From positions 1-64,000 of the forward strand of contig CAVXCA010000065.1 of assembly GCA_963759955.1 (NCBI GenBank): DNA of 64,000 bases. Reading direction: 5' to 3'. The stretch is from Roseiarcus sp963759955. GTDB lineage: Bacteria; Pseudomonadota; Alphaproteobacteria; Rhizobiales; Beijerinckiaceae. The translations under genes and the position numbers were made by a program. The notes beneath the pieces were generated by a model. It was not told the origin of the DNA. It worked only from the letters and a program-made list of their open reading frames with translations, and searched no databases. Every line of letters starts with the position of its first letter. Positions within the stretch are counted from its first letter, which is position 1. Shown here in pieces: positions 1 to 7,859 of this stretch.

Positions 1-46
1 GCCTGCTAGGGTCCCGTGCAACAAACTCCCGCAAGACCTTTAACAG

Positions 47-104
47 CCTGACCTGCAGCAGCGGGTTGGGCCGCCGCCGTCAGGAGCACTTTCCGCTCCG
101 TGAC
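47..104 (+). promoter_or_regulatory. Two-hairpin leader copy 1
   Basis: Hairpin A pairs 47-55 with 62-70 (CCTGACCTG with CGGGTTGGG, wobbles included) around the loop CAGCAG. Hairpin B pairs GTCAGGAGC (79-87) with GCTCC and TGAC (95-104). The ribosome binding site GGAG (105-108) follows directly, then the ATG at 118. This is the first of seven related leaders in the first 3.5 kb. The GCTCC arm is complementary to the GGAG, so alternative pairing that hides the start is possible (inference). Confidence 0.6.
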
Positions 105-117
105 GGAGATTACACCC

Positions 118-420
118 ATGTCTGAACCAAAACGCCCCCATGGCAGCCGCTTTCGCGATGCACTCGTGATCGTCGATCCCGGAGCGTCTAATCCGAGCGG
201 CATCGCCGTGTCGATCGCCGAAGCCTGCCGCGAAATCCGCGAGCACGAGACGTCGGCAACGATGGCCCTCTGTGGGGACCCGGCGATCCGGCTGATGGTC
301 TATCAGCTCGCCTCGATCTGCGATGTCGCCTCCTATTCGCTCGAGCGCTACATCGCTGACGTGGCCGCCTGCAAAGAGCGCCTCGTCGAACTTGGTCTGA
401 AGCCGTTCGGCCGGGGCTGA
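118..420 (+). CDS. Hypothetical protein, 100 aa (island gene)
   Basis: An open frame of 100 residues starting MSEPKRPHGSRF. The ATG at 118 is chosen over an in-frame GTG at 100 because GGAG lies nine bases upstream and the GTG falls inside hairpin B of the leader. The protein is soluble, mixed alpha-helical in character, with two cysteines pairs of no obvious metal-binding spacing (CREIREHE, CGDP, CDVAS, CKER). No family is recognised. It opens a run of island genes that share leader structure and strand, so it is probably a plasmid or phage accessory gene. Existence as a gene is supported by position between two leaders and by the codon-like GC pattern; function is unknown. Confidence 0.55.
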   Translation: MSEPKRPHGSRFRDALVIVDPGASNPSGIAVSIAEACREIREHETSATMALCGDPAIRLMVYQLASICDVASYSLERYIADVAACKERLVELGLKPFGRG

Positions 421-429
421 GCCTCTCCA

Positions 430-486
430 CCCCTGCTGACAGAAGTCGGCAGGGGCCGGGGCGTAGGAACATCCGACATCCCCAGC
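430..486 (+). promoter_or_regulatory. Two-hairpin leader copy 2
   Basis: It begins just after the stop codon at 420. Hairpin A pairs 430-440 with 445-455 (CCCCTGCTGAC with GTCGGCAGGGG) around AGAA, giving the loop context CAGAAG. The B part (GTAGGAACATCC) is a weaker variant of the GTCAGGAGCA box. No convincing open frame follows before the next leader, so this copy may serve a lost gene. Confidence 0.5.
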
Positions 487-516
487 AAGTACCAAGACGA
501 CAACTGAACCGCCACG

Positions 517-560
517 CCTCCTCGGCAGCAGCCTAGGGGGCTCGCGGCGTGGAGCCGTCA
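517..560 (+). promoter_or_regulatory. Two-hairpin leader copy 3 (degenerate)
   Basis: CCTCCT (517-522) pairs with AGGGGG (535-540), with GGC and GCC pairing inside and the conserved GCAGCAG loop. The linker CTCGCGGCGT matches the one in copy 5, but hairpin B is scrambled (GTGGAGCCGTCAGG) and no gene start follows. Confidence 0.45.
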
Positions 561-708
561 GGCCATCGCGATCGTGCCCCGAACCCGAGCAGGAACAGAC
601 CTGCGGTTCAGGGCGCGGCCTCCGTCGGAGATCTGTCACGCGAGAGGGGCTCAGGGCCCGGTGCCCGAGTTCAATCCCTGCGCGCGCTCCCACCAGCACG
701 GCCTCTCT

Positions 709-782
709 CCCCTGCACGCAGAAGCGTGTGGGGGCTGAGGCGTCAGGAGCGGGCATGCCGCCCCTCCTGATCTGAATGGAGT
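709..782 (+). promoter_or_regulatory. Two-hairpin leader copy 4, ahead of the DUF932 gene
   Basis: Hairpin A pairs 709-719 with 724-734 (CCCCTGCACGC with GCGTGTGGGG) around AGAA. Hairpin B pairs TCAGGAG (743-749) with CTCCTGA (764-770), with a second GC-rich pairing in its apical part. The ATG of the DUF932-like gene lies at 793. Confidence 0.55.
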
Positions 783-792
783 TAAAGAACTC

Positions 793-1822
793 ATGACTAC
801 CCTGATGCAAGCCCACCGCCAGTGGATGAGCCGCGCCCCCCGACGAGCGCTTCACGAGCCTCATCGACATGCAGGATTTCAAGCGCCAGGTGCGCGACAA
901 CAGCCGCTCCCACACGATCAGCAGCCGCAAGGTAAACATCCTCCCCGTTGAGGATGACGCCCGCGCGCTGCAGATCCTGGGCGGCAGCCTCCCGGCGGCG
1001 GCGCCGACGCATTGGTCGTTCGGACAGCTGTGCTCGCTCGCCAGCCCCGGCAACTCGCCGGCCAGCTATTTCCGCGAGACGAACATGCCTGCCCCGATGA
1101 TCGCAGACTGCCTCAACTACAATCTGCGCTTCACCCGCGGCGTCGAAGACATCGGCGTTCTCGTCACGACAAACGAGGACGGCAGTGTCAACGAGCTCCG
1201 CTCCGTCAATGGCCCCAACTACGGACGCGTCTATGACGCCGATGCCGTTGATGCCCTCGTCGACCGTTTCGGCGATGGTGTCACGGGGACCTGGCGCGTG
1301 CCCGGCGAGTTTGGCCAGCGGGTGACGGTCACCAAGGACAACACGACCCTCTACGCGAGCGATCGCGACATGTTCGTGTTTCTCGCCGACGAAGAGAACC
1401 GCATCGAATTGCCCAACCGCCGCGCCGGCAAGTTCGGGTCGTTCGCGCGCGGCTTCTTCGTGGGGAACAGCGAAGTCGGCAAATCCAGCCTCTTCGCCGG
1501 TTTCTTCCTCTTCGACTATGTCTGCTGCAACCGGATCATCTGGGGCGCCGACCAATACACCGAAGTGCGCATCCGCCATACCAAGGGCGCACCCGACCGG
1601 TGGCTCGAAGAGGTCACGCCCGTCCTGCAGGAGTATGCGGAGGGCAGTGCCAAACCAGTCGTGCAGGCCATCGAAGACGCGCGCTCGAAGCGCATCGACG
1701 ATGAGCTGACGACATTCCTCGTTCGCCGTGCGCGAGACGCGCGTCCTCGAGTTCGAATGATCCCGTCAATTACCGGTATGTCGATCACCAGCTCATCGAG
1801 ATTGCGACCGAGAAGGCTGTGA
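793..1822 (+). pseudogene. DUF932 (phage/plasmid-like protein) gene, frameshifted
   Basis: The product matches the DUF932 (TIGR03299-like) family carried by plasmids and phages; its role is not firmly known. The family start MTTLMQAHRQWMSRAP is encoded from the ATG at 793, but a run of six C at 836-841 throws the frame. Removing one C restores PDERFTSLIDMQDFKRQ and joins it to the long downstream frame. Recognisable family stretches include APTHWSFGQL, ELRSVNGPNYGRVYDADAV, FGDGVTGTWRVPGEFG, ASDRDMFVFLADEENRIEL and GFFLFDYVCCNRIIWGA. The C-terminus after about residue 300 does not follow the family and is probably altered. Either a homopolymer sequencing error or real decay explains the first break. 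Confidence 0.7.
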
Positions 1823-1854
1823 AACCTGTCGATGATCGCCTCTCGGAATAAGTG

Positions 1855-2025
1855 ATGCGTACCGAATGTGACGAGATAGCGGACAACATGCCGCTGCCAG
1901 CAAAGCCCCTCACCCTTGACGACGCGCTTGCAATCGTGCGCGAGGCCATGCCCAACGAGACCGTCACGGTCATAGACAACGTGGCCTACTCGCTGGTGCA
2001 GCGCTCGAAGGGCTTCCGCAAGTAG
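1855..2025 (+). CDS. Small hypothetical protein, 56 aa
   Basis: The frame starts at ATG 1855 (MRTECDEIADNMPL) and ends with SLVQRSKGFRK. An internal ATG at 1891 is a second possible start. It ends four bases before leader copy 5, as the other island genes do, which supports it being real. The sequence has an acidic N-terminal half and a basic end. No family is recognised and no good ribosome binding site is visible. Confidence 0.4.
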   Translation: MRTECDEIADNMPLPAKPLTLDDALAIVREAMPNETVTVIDNVAYSLVQRSKGFRK

Positions 2026-2032
2026 CCGCACG

Positions 2033-2098
2033 CCCCCTCGACAGCAGTTGAGGGGGCTCGCGGTGTCAGGAGCATCCTGCTCCCCAGAGGAAAATCCA
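2033..2098 (+). promoter_or_regulatory. Two-hairpin leader copy 5
   Basis: CCCCCTC (2033-2039) pairs with GAGGGGG (2050-2056) around GACAGCAGTT. GGAGC (2069-2073) pairs with GCTCC (2079-2083) around ATCCT. The AGAGGA ribosome binding site and an ATG at 2099 follow. Confidence 0.6.
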
Positions 2099-2223
2099 AT
2101 GCGCACCCTACTGGTCTCGTGACCCTGTTTGTCCTGGTTCACGGCTTCAACAGTATCGTCCTGAAAATCGTTTCAGAGATCAAGTCGGGACTCAAATGCT
2201 GGCGTGAGACTTCGAAGAAATAG
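2099..2223 (+). pseudogene. Small island gene, probably frameshifted
   Basis: The ATG at 2099 sits exactly where leader copy 5 predicts a start, but its frame stops after seven codons (MRTLLVS). The overlapping frame from GTG 2119 runs to 2223 (VTLFVLVHGFNSIVLKIVS and on) and ends just before leader copy 6. A one-base shift would join them into a peptide of about 41 residues with a hydrophobic first half and a basic tail. Function is unknown. Either a damaged gene or a sequencing error. Confidence 0.35.
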
Positions 2224-2231
2224 GGACCATC

Positions 2232-2297
2232 AGCCTCCTCGGCAGCAGTCGAGGGGGCTGGTGCTGTCAGGAGCAATCCCGCTCCTGATAGGAGAAC
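2232..2297 (+). promoter_or_regulatory. Two-hairpin leader copy 6
   Basis: The best-formed copy. AGCCTCCTCG (2232-2241) pairs with CGAGGGGGCT (2250-2259) around GCAGCAGT. TCAGGAGC (2267-2274) pairs perfectly with GCTCCTGA (2281-2288). The ribosome binding site AGGAG follows within three bases and the ATG is at 2302. The CTCCT arm could pair with either the upstream AGGAG or the downstream one, which is the basis of the switch hypothesis. Confidence 0.65.
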
Positions 2298-2301
2298 CCC
2301 T

Positions 2302-3423
2302 ATGGGACAATACCATCGCCCGGTCTGCATCGACGCCGAGGAGGGTCTCGATCCTCCCGATTTCGACAACGGGCTCAAGGAAGGCGAACAAGCCTTCAGC
2401 CGACCCGGCACGCCGAATGCGATCGTCGCCCTCGCCTGCGCTCGCGGCGGCAACATGCCGGCCGACGGCTCGCAATCGCCGCTGATCGACCGCTGGGCCG
2501 GCAAGCGTATCCTCGTCCAGGGCGACTACCCCAAGGACGACGACATCCGGGGCTGGAAAGGTCCGCCGCTCTCGCGGCTCTTCTACGCGATCAAGCCCAT
2601 CGAAGAGCGCCGGCCCAAAAAGAATTGGAGGAAGGTGCCGGTCTTTGCCGACATTACCCGCGAGGCCGGCGCCTTTCTCGAGGCGGCCTGCAACGTCCGC
2701 TATTTCGAGCAGGAAGAGACCTGCACGGACGGTGTTCCCGGCTCCAAGACCTACGGTCAGGTCATCGACCGCTGGACGAGCACCCATTCGGTGCGCGTCA
2801 AACCCGTGGCCCGGCATTTTGGCAACTGCGGTGTTGCCGAGTGCGTGATCGCCGACGATTACAGCGCCGACGATCTCGCCTGGCTCAAACAACGCTGCGG
2901 CATGCGGCCGGAGCACGTGCAGCGCCCGCCACGCTCGGGCGACTGGCATGGCTTGCTGCCGCACGAGATCGCAGACGGCCAACGGCGCGTCATCGTCAAT
3001 CTCGACACCTTCGAGTACATCGACCCGGTCGCCTTCGGTCAGGTTCCGACCCTGGCCGGCATGGTCACGCCCGCACCCAAAGACCGCGATCTGCCGATCC
3101 TCAAGAGAGCAGATCCGAACTGGGTGCCGATCGTCGACGTTGCGGGCGGGCTTTTTGTCATGCTGTGCCATCGCGAGCGCCGCGGCGGCGGTGACATCCC
3201 CGCCGGCGCCACAGAGATGGGCCGCATTGACCAAGAGCGCGCCCAATTCGCTCGCCTCTTTGAGGGCGTCGAAGACGTCAAAGGGCGCTGGCGCGGCGGC
3301 CATATCCTCGGCACCGGCGAGATCCGCTACGACGATTGGCCAACGACCGAGGAAGTACTCGAGCGCGGGACCGACATCAGCGCCAAGGTCCGGCACTACC
3401 TCGTCGCGATAAGCCACTTCTAG
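2302..3423 (+). CDS. Hypothetical island protein, 373 aa
   Basis: The frame starts MGQYHRPVCIDAEEGLDP at an ATG with AGGAG nine bases upstream. I do not recognise a family. The protein is soluble, with no signal peptide or membrane segment, rich in charged and aromatic residues. Repeating features such as NLDTFEYIDPVAFGQVP and the ending WPTTEEVLERGTDISAKVRHYL suggest a folded domain rather than a shadow frame. Several cysteines (CACARGG region, CNVRYFEQEETC, CGVAEC, KQRCGM) occur in the middle, but no clear metal motif. It lies between leaders 6 and 7 on the same strand as its neighbours, and is likely a plasmid or phage accessory protein. Confidence 0.6.
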   Translation: MGQYHRPVCIDAEEGLDPPDFDNGLKEGEQAFSRPGTPNAIVALACARGGNMPADGSQSPLIDRWAGKRILVQGDYPKDDDIRGWKGPPLSRLFYAIKPIEERRPKKNWRKVPVFADITREAGAFLEAACNVRYFEQEETCTDGVPGSKTYGQVIDRWTSTHSVRVKPVARHFGNCGVAECVIADDYSADDLAWLKQRCGMRPEHVQRPPRSGDWHGLLPHEIADGQRRVIVNLDTFEYIDPVAFGQVPTLAGMVTPAPKDRDLPILKRADPNWVPIVDVAGGLFVMLCHRERRGGGDIPAGATEMGRIDQERAQFARLFEGVEDVKGRWRGGHILGTGEIRYDDWPTTEEVLERGTDISAKVRHYLVAISHF

Positions 3424-3431
3424 CCGACCCC

Positions 3432-3490
3432 GACCCTGCTGCACCGACGTGCGGCGGGGTCGCGCCGTCGGGACATCCCGTCCCGATGGA
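3432..3490 (+). promoter_or_regulatory. Two-hairpin leader copy 7
   Basis: GACCCTGCTGCAC (3432-3444) pairs with GTGCGGCGGGGTC (3449-3461) with two T-G wobbles, loop CGAC, so the stem is kept although its sequence differs from the other copies. CGGGAC (3469-3474) pairs with GTCCCG (3480-3485) around ATCCC. GGAG (3488-3491) precedes the ATG at 3501. Confidence 0.6.
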
Positions 3491-3500
3491 GCATTCGAAA

Positions 3501-4346
3501 ATGAGAGTTCTTTTCATCCCGGTCTCGCAGAACGCCAAGACCGGGCCGATCCCCGCCTCGATCACCGAGCGGGCATCGTGCTGGCCCGGCTGCGCGCTCT
3601 ACGACAATGGCTGCTACGCCGAGACCGGTGCCCTTGCGATGCACTGGGACCGGGTCTCGCGTGGCCTTGCCGGCGGTACCTGGGCAGAATTCTGCGCCAG
3701 GATTGCCGCTCTCGAGCCCGGCTGCTTGTGGCGCTATGCGCAAGCCGGCGATTTTCCCGGCTATGGCGCCAGCATCGACCGCGTCATGCTGCAAATGCTG
3801 GTCGCGGCTAACACCGGTAAGCGCGTCATCGCGTTCACCCACAAGCCGGTGCTCGGCGACGATCCTGTCGCTGTCGAAAACCGGCGCCTGATCGCGATGG
3901 CGGTCGAGGCCGGGTTCACGGTCAACCTCTCGGCCGACAACCCCGATCAGGCCGACCAACTGGCGGCACTCGGGATTGCCCCGGTGGTGACCGTCCTCGC
4001 CCGTGCCTACGGCCGTCGTGCATCACGGCACCGGTTCAAACGCCACAAGGATCAATGGACCGAGACCGTCGGTGAATGGCGCGACCGCACCGCCCCTCTG
4101 CCGCGGCGCACGCCGGCCGGCAGGCGCATCGCGGTCTGCCCGGCGACCTATTCGGACGCCACCTGCAAGAGCTGTGGCGCCTGTGCCCGGCCGCGCGACG
4201 CGGTGATCGGTTTCCTGGCTCACGGTGCCTGGCGCCGGGTCGAAGCCGCTACCGCCGCGCGCGATGTGCCGGTCGGCGAAAGTTGGGCGTTCCATGACCA
4301 CCGTACGATGGCCGAAATCATCGCCGCCGAGACCACAGCAGCCTGA
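3501..4346 (+). CDS. DUF7227-like cysteine-rich phage/plasmid protein, 281 aa
   Basis: The frame starts MRVLFIPVSQNAKTGPIP after a GGAG site. It has an N-terminal cysteine cluster (SCWPGCALYDNGCYAE, residues about 22-37), a second in CLWRYAQAGDFPG, and a C-terminal zinc-finger-like or cluster-binding group CPATYSDATCKSCGACARP followed by VIGFLAHG (about residues 210-240). This layout resembles the DUF7227 family of phage and plasmid proteins, whose function is not established. The spacing of cysteines suggests zinc or iron-sulfur binding (inference). It is the last gene of the island: a 16-bp perfect hairpin and a rho-independent terminator follow. Confidence 0.55.
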   Translation: MRVLFIPVSQNAKTGPIPASITERASCWPGCALYDNGCYAETGALAMHWDRVSRGLAGGTWAEFCARIAALEPGCLWRYAQAGDFPGYGASIDRVMLQMLVAANTGKRVIAFTHKPVLGDDPVAVENRRLIAMAVEAGFTVNLSADNPDQADQLAALGIAPVVTVLARAYGRRASRHRFKRHKDQWTETVGEWRDRTAPLPRRTPAGRRIAVCPATYSDATCKSCGACARPRDAVIGFLAHGAWRRVEAATAARDVPVGESWAFHDHRTMAEIIAAETTAA

Positions 4347-4347
4347 C

Positions 4348-4387
4348 GCCTTCACCCTCCAGATCAGCCGGTCTGGAGGGTGAAGGC
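4348..4387 (+). terminator. Perfect 16-bp hairpin after the last island gene
   Basis: GCCTTCACCCTCCAGA (4348-4363) pairs without mismatch with 4372-4387 around an eight-base loop, starting two bases after the stop codon. It has no T tract, so it may protect the mRNA end or act on both strands rather than terminate alone. Confidence 0.55.
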
Positions 4388-4420
4388 GCCAGAAGATCTT
4401 ACATTAAAGAACGACCCTAC

Positions 4421-4452
4421 CCCCGCCTGGCTGCATGCCCGGCGGGGTTTTT
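4421..4452 (+). terminator. Rho-independent terminator of the island
   Basis: CCCCGCC (4421-4427) pairs with GGCGGGG (4441-4447), followed by five T (4448-4452). This is a standard intrinsic terminator and marks the downstream end of the leader-bearing gene series. Confidence 0.8.
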
Positions 4453-4768
4453 GCATTTTGCTGGCGAGCTTCCGTGATCACCTTAAGGGCGGCGGGCCGA
4501 TTGGGGGTCCTAGGGGCCCGCTGTTGCCCCGCAACCCGGTCCTTGCCGTGCGCCGCCCCGGGGTCTCAAGTGGGTGGAAACCGGACATAAGAATACTCGA
4601 ACCGTCACCGGTACGAAGTCTGCGCGGAATGCGGCACAGCTCGGAGTTCGACACCTTCAAGGCCACTCTGGACGGCGGAAGTCGCCGGCATCGGAACCCG
4701 CGCGGCGCGACGGAGCGCCCGCGAGATCACTAGGCCAGGCGGAGTTCGACGTTACCGGTTTTTCACCG
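4453..4768. other. Non-coding junction between island and metabolic genes
   Basis: No gene is seen here. A short frame around 4590-4630 reads RHRYEVCAECGTAR, which looks like a scrap of a zinc-finger protein but has no start or stop context. Probably a junction with remnant DNA. Confidence 0.4.
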
Positions 4769-6337
4769 CTATTGCCGCGAGATGCCGGCTTTGCCCCCTC
4801 GAAGTACGAACTTCTGTACCTTACCGGTCGCCGTCTTCGGCAGCTCGTCGACGAAGCTGACCCATTGCGGTGTCTTGAAGTGGGCCAGACTGTTGCGTGC
4901 GTGAAGTTTGAGTTCGTCTTCGGTCGCGTTGGCACCCTCGCGCAGGATGACAAAGGCATGAGGCAATTCGCCCCACCTCTCGTGAGGCATGCCGACGACG
5001 GCGACTTCCCGCACCGCCGGGTGGCGCAGCAGGCACCCTTCGACCTCGACCGACGAAATGTTCTCGCCGCCGCTGATGATGATGTCCTTGAAACGATCTC
5101 GGATTTCCACGTAACCGTCGGGGTGAACGACCGCGGCGTCGCCCGAGTAGTACCAACCATCCTTGATCGCCGCGTTCGTCGCCTCGGGATCGTTATAATA
5201 TCCCGTCATGACGACGTTGCCGCGCGATGATCTCGCCCAGGGATTGCCCGTCGCGGGGGACCTCGTTTCGGTGTTCGTCCACGACCCGTAGCTCGCCGGA
5301 GCTGACGAGTTCGACGCCCTGGCGTGCCTTGATCTCGGCCCGTTCCGTTAGCGAAAGCTTCTGGTGCTCCGGCAGGGGCTCGCAAAAGGTGATCAGAGGC
5401 GACGCCTCGGTCATCCCATAAACATGGGTCAGCTCCCAGCCGAGCTCGCGCTCACCAACTCGATCGTCGCCGCGGCGGGCGGTGCCCCGGCCGTGAACAG
5501 TCGGACGCCGCGCGGCGCCCCCGCCCTGACGTCCTCCGGCGCATTCGCGATGCCGATGAGCACCGTCGGAGCAGCGCAGAACATCGTGATGTTCTCGTCC
5601 TTAATGAGTTGGTAGATGAGCCGCGGTTCTACCTGGCGCAGGCAGACGTTTGCCATGCCGCGGGCGGTGTTGCTCCAGGTGAACGTCCAACCGTTCCCGT
5701 GGAACATCGGCAAGGTCCAGAGATACCGATCAGCCGGCGTCAGATGGTGATGGACGAGGGTCCCCATGACATTCATGTACGCGTTGCGGTGGGTGATCAT
5801 CACCCCCTTCGGCCGCGCCGTCGTTCCGCTCGTGTAGTTGATCGTCAGGAGATCGGTCTCGGCGATATCGGCCTTGGCGAAGTCTAGCGAATGCGAGCCG
5901 AGTGTCGATTCGTAATCGATCCAGCCGTCGCGCGAACTTTCCAGCGCCACGAAATGTTCGACGCCGGCCAACCGGCCGCGAATGCCATCGACGGCTTCAA
6001 GGTAGTCCGCGTGGGCGCAGACGATCTTTGCCCCGCAGTGGTTGATAATGTATTCGAAATCGTCCGGGATGAGCCGGTAGTTTATCGGCACCAGGATCGC
6101 GCCGATTTGCGGGACCGCGTAGTACCCCTCCAAATGGGCGTGCGTGTTCGGAGCGATGTAGGCGACCCGATCGCCCTGCCGGACTCCGAGGGCCTGGAGG
6201 GCCGACGACCAACGGTCGCAGCGTTCCAGGAATTGTGCATAAGTCAGGCGCAGATTTCCATCGACCACCGCTTCGCGGTCGGCATAGAGCCGGCGTGCAC
6301 GCCGGGCGAACTCCATTGGGGTCAAGGGTACTTCCAT
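4769..6337 (-). pseudogene. Fatty-acyl-CoA synthetase (AMP-dependent ligase), two frameshifts
   Basis: Three frames together cover a complete acyl-adenylate-forming enzyme of about 520 residues. The first (6337 to about 5450, starting MEVPLTPMEFARRARRLY) has the ATP-binding loop YTSGTTARPKGV and PMFHGNGWTF. The second (about 5450-5220) has the motif GMTEASPL. The third (about 5220-4769) has DGWYYSGDAAV, RFKDIIISGGENIS and the catalytic lysine region PKTATGKVQK. Frame breaks lie near 5450 and near 5220, each fixed by a one- or two-base change. The family activates carboxylic acids to acyl-CoA with ATP. Decay is likely, because two independent breaks occur, but draft sequence error cannot be ruled out. 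Confidence 0.8.
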
Positions 6338-6671
6338 GAAACGACGCGCCTCCGATCGGGATTTTTCTGATGAACTTCGAAGTTTATCGAAAATAGCCAG
6401 CGATCCGCGCGTTCCGCAACGGCTGGATGCCGGTGGTGCATCCCGTCTCGCACGTGAAAACGTTCCGTGTCCCGCGCGGGGCGACGGCGACAGAATATAA
6501 GTCGCTCTGCGGGCGGGATGACCGCTTTGGGGTCGGTTTGAGCCGTTGGCTCGCGTTCGCCGGTGGCCCAAGGCCCGCTGGATTGGCACCGATTTCGGCT
6601 GTTGGTGGCCGCCCGGCCGCGGTGCGGCGGCCTAATGACGGCGCCGAGGGTGCTGGCTCTGCCCGCCGTGA
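6338..6671. other. Intergenic, nothing recognised
   Basis: These 334 bases separate the broken acyl-CoA ligase from the shikimate dehydrogenase-like gene, both on the minus strand. I see no gene, strong hairpin or repeat. The upstream promoter of the ligase would lie here. Confidence 0.4.
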
Positions 6672-7466
6672 TCAGTTCCCGAGCATGAAGTCGAGCATTA
6701 TCTCCCGCACGGCCTCAACCATTTGCACGCCGTTCGCTGTCTTGCAGCCCGCGGCGCGGGCGGCCTGTAACAGGGGCGTCACTCCATGTCCAGCGATCAC
6801 GTCCCCCACGAACATTGAAGGGGTGAGCAAATTCGCGGCAACGGGCAGCGGGTCCCCGGCAACCATGCCCATCGGGGTCGCGTTGCACACGATGTCGGAG
6901 CCAGTCGGGTCCGGCGGGCCGGCGGTCACTCGGCCGCGGCCTAGCTCAGACAGAAGCTCGATAAGATGGGCGGTGCGAGAGTCATCGGTGTCGTGGATGA
7001 CCAGTTCCCGGACCCCCGCCTCGAGCAGCGCGATGGCGATGGCGCTACCCGCCCCGCCGGCACCGACCAGCAGCACCCGCGTCCCGTGCGGCTGGGCACC
7101 CTCGTCTTTCTGCACCTTCACAAAGGCGAGGCCATCGAGCATGTCGCCATGCCACGAACCGTCCGGGTTGCGACGCATCACGCTCACGACACCCAGCAGC
7201 TTCGCCCGCTCGGAGCTGGTGGCACAGTACGCAAAGGCGGTGAATTTATGCGGCATGGTGATCAGCAGGCCATCGATGTTGGGGATGCGCGAGAGGCCGT
7301 TCATGACGCCCTCCAGGTCCGTCTCTCGCACTTGCATCGGTACGCAGATGCCGTTGTGGCCCCGTGCCTGGAGATCGCCGGTCAAGCGAGGAGGTATTTT
7401 AACGAATATGATCGGGTCGCCAATGATCGGGAACAACCGCGTTTCACCGCTTAGCTTTTCAAGCAT
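6672..7466 (-). CDS. Shikimate dehydrogenase-like oxidoreductase (AroE family, atypical)
   Basis: 264 residues from MLEKLSGETRLFPIIGDP, with AGAGG upstream of the chosen ATG. The fold is AroE-like: an N-terminal substrate domain, then a Rossmann domain with VLLVGAGGAGSAIAIALLE (about residues 125-145) and NATPMGM. The catalytic lysine is present in ITMPHK, and the aspartate in GDMLDGLAF. However the shikimate-binding SxS of classical AroE is replaced (DPIIFVKIP), and GVVNT is changed to GVVSV. It therefore probably acts on a related cyclic or quinate-like substrate, or another dehydrogenase substrate, rather than in aromatic amino acid synthesis (inference). A divergent, broken MFS transporter gene next to it fits a catabolic pair. 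Confidence 0.75.
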   Translation of the reverse strand: MLEKLSGETRLFPIIGDPIIFVKIPPRLTGDLQARGHNGICVPMQVRETDLEGVMNGLSRIPNIDGLLITMPHKFTAFAYCATSSERAKLLGVVSVMRRNPDGSWHGDMLDGLAFVKVQKDEGAQPHGTRVLLVGAGGAGSAIAIALLEAGVRELVIHDTDDSRTAHLIELLSELGRGRVTAGPPDPTGSDIVCNATPMGMVAGDPLPVAANLLTPSMFVGDVIAGHGVTPLLQAARAAGCKTANGVQMVEAVREIMLDFMLGN

Positions 7467-7859
7467 TCCGGTTACCTCTGCTTTGCCAGGCACGTTGGGC
7501 GGAGATGCCAAGGCATTACTACCAGGATTGTCGGAGTTGGAGATGTGTTTCCGGTCTCGTTGCAAGGTTCTAGTGCGCAACGGTTGATGCACCAGGGCGG
7601 CCTGGAGCCGTATTCCGAATGACCGCAACGGGTCGAAGGCACTCGCCGGCGAGGGGTTGACCCAAGGTCCGGTAGCACTTCCTTAAGCCAACACATGGGT
7701 GACCCAACCACCCGGCTCAATCGGTGGAATTCGGCCCTCTCCTGGAAGTTGCGCAACGCTCGGTCACGTCGGCTCGCCGGCCCGGTGCGCCTCGATCGGT
7801 TTGACGAACGACTTGGCATTAACCACCCTAAGGGCTGATTCACGAGGGCTCCGCCGGTC
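7467..7859. other. Divergent intergenic region
   Basis: These 393 bases lie between the start of the shikimate dehydrogenase-like gene (minus) and the start of the MFS gene (plus), so they must hold both promoters. I see no gene and no clear operator. Confidence 0.4.

Larger units (their letters stand above)
421..792 (+). other. Gene-poor stretch with three leaders
   Basis: There is no convincing gene in these 372 bases. They hold leader copies 2, 3 and 4 and a tRNA-like 3' end near 671-695 that does not fold into a full cloverleaf. A 73-codon frame starting with GTG at 549 has no recognisable content. The stretch may be the remains of one or two small genes whose leaders survive. Confidence 0.4.

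Noticed and set aside
611..695. A tRNA-like end: GTTCAATCC and CCACCA with a GGGCGCG 5' candidate
   Set aside because: The acceptor has a mismatch, the T stem does not pair and no anticodon arm can be placed. I treat it as chance or a relic.
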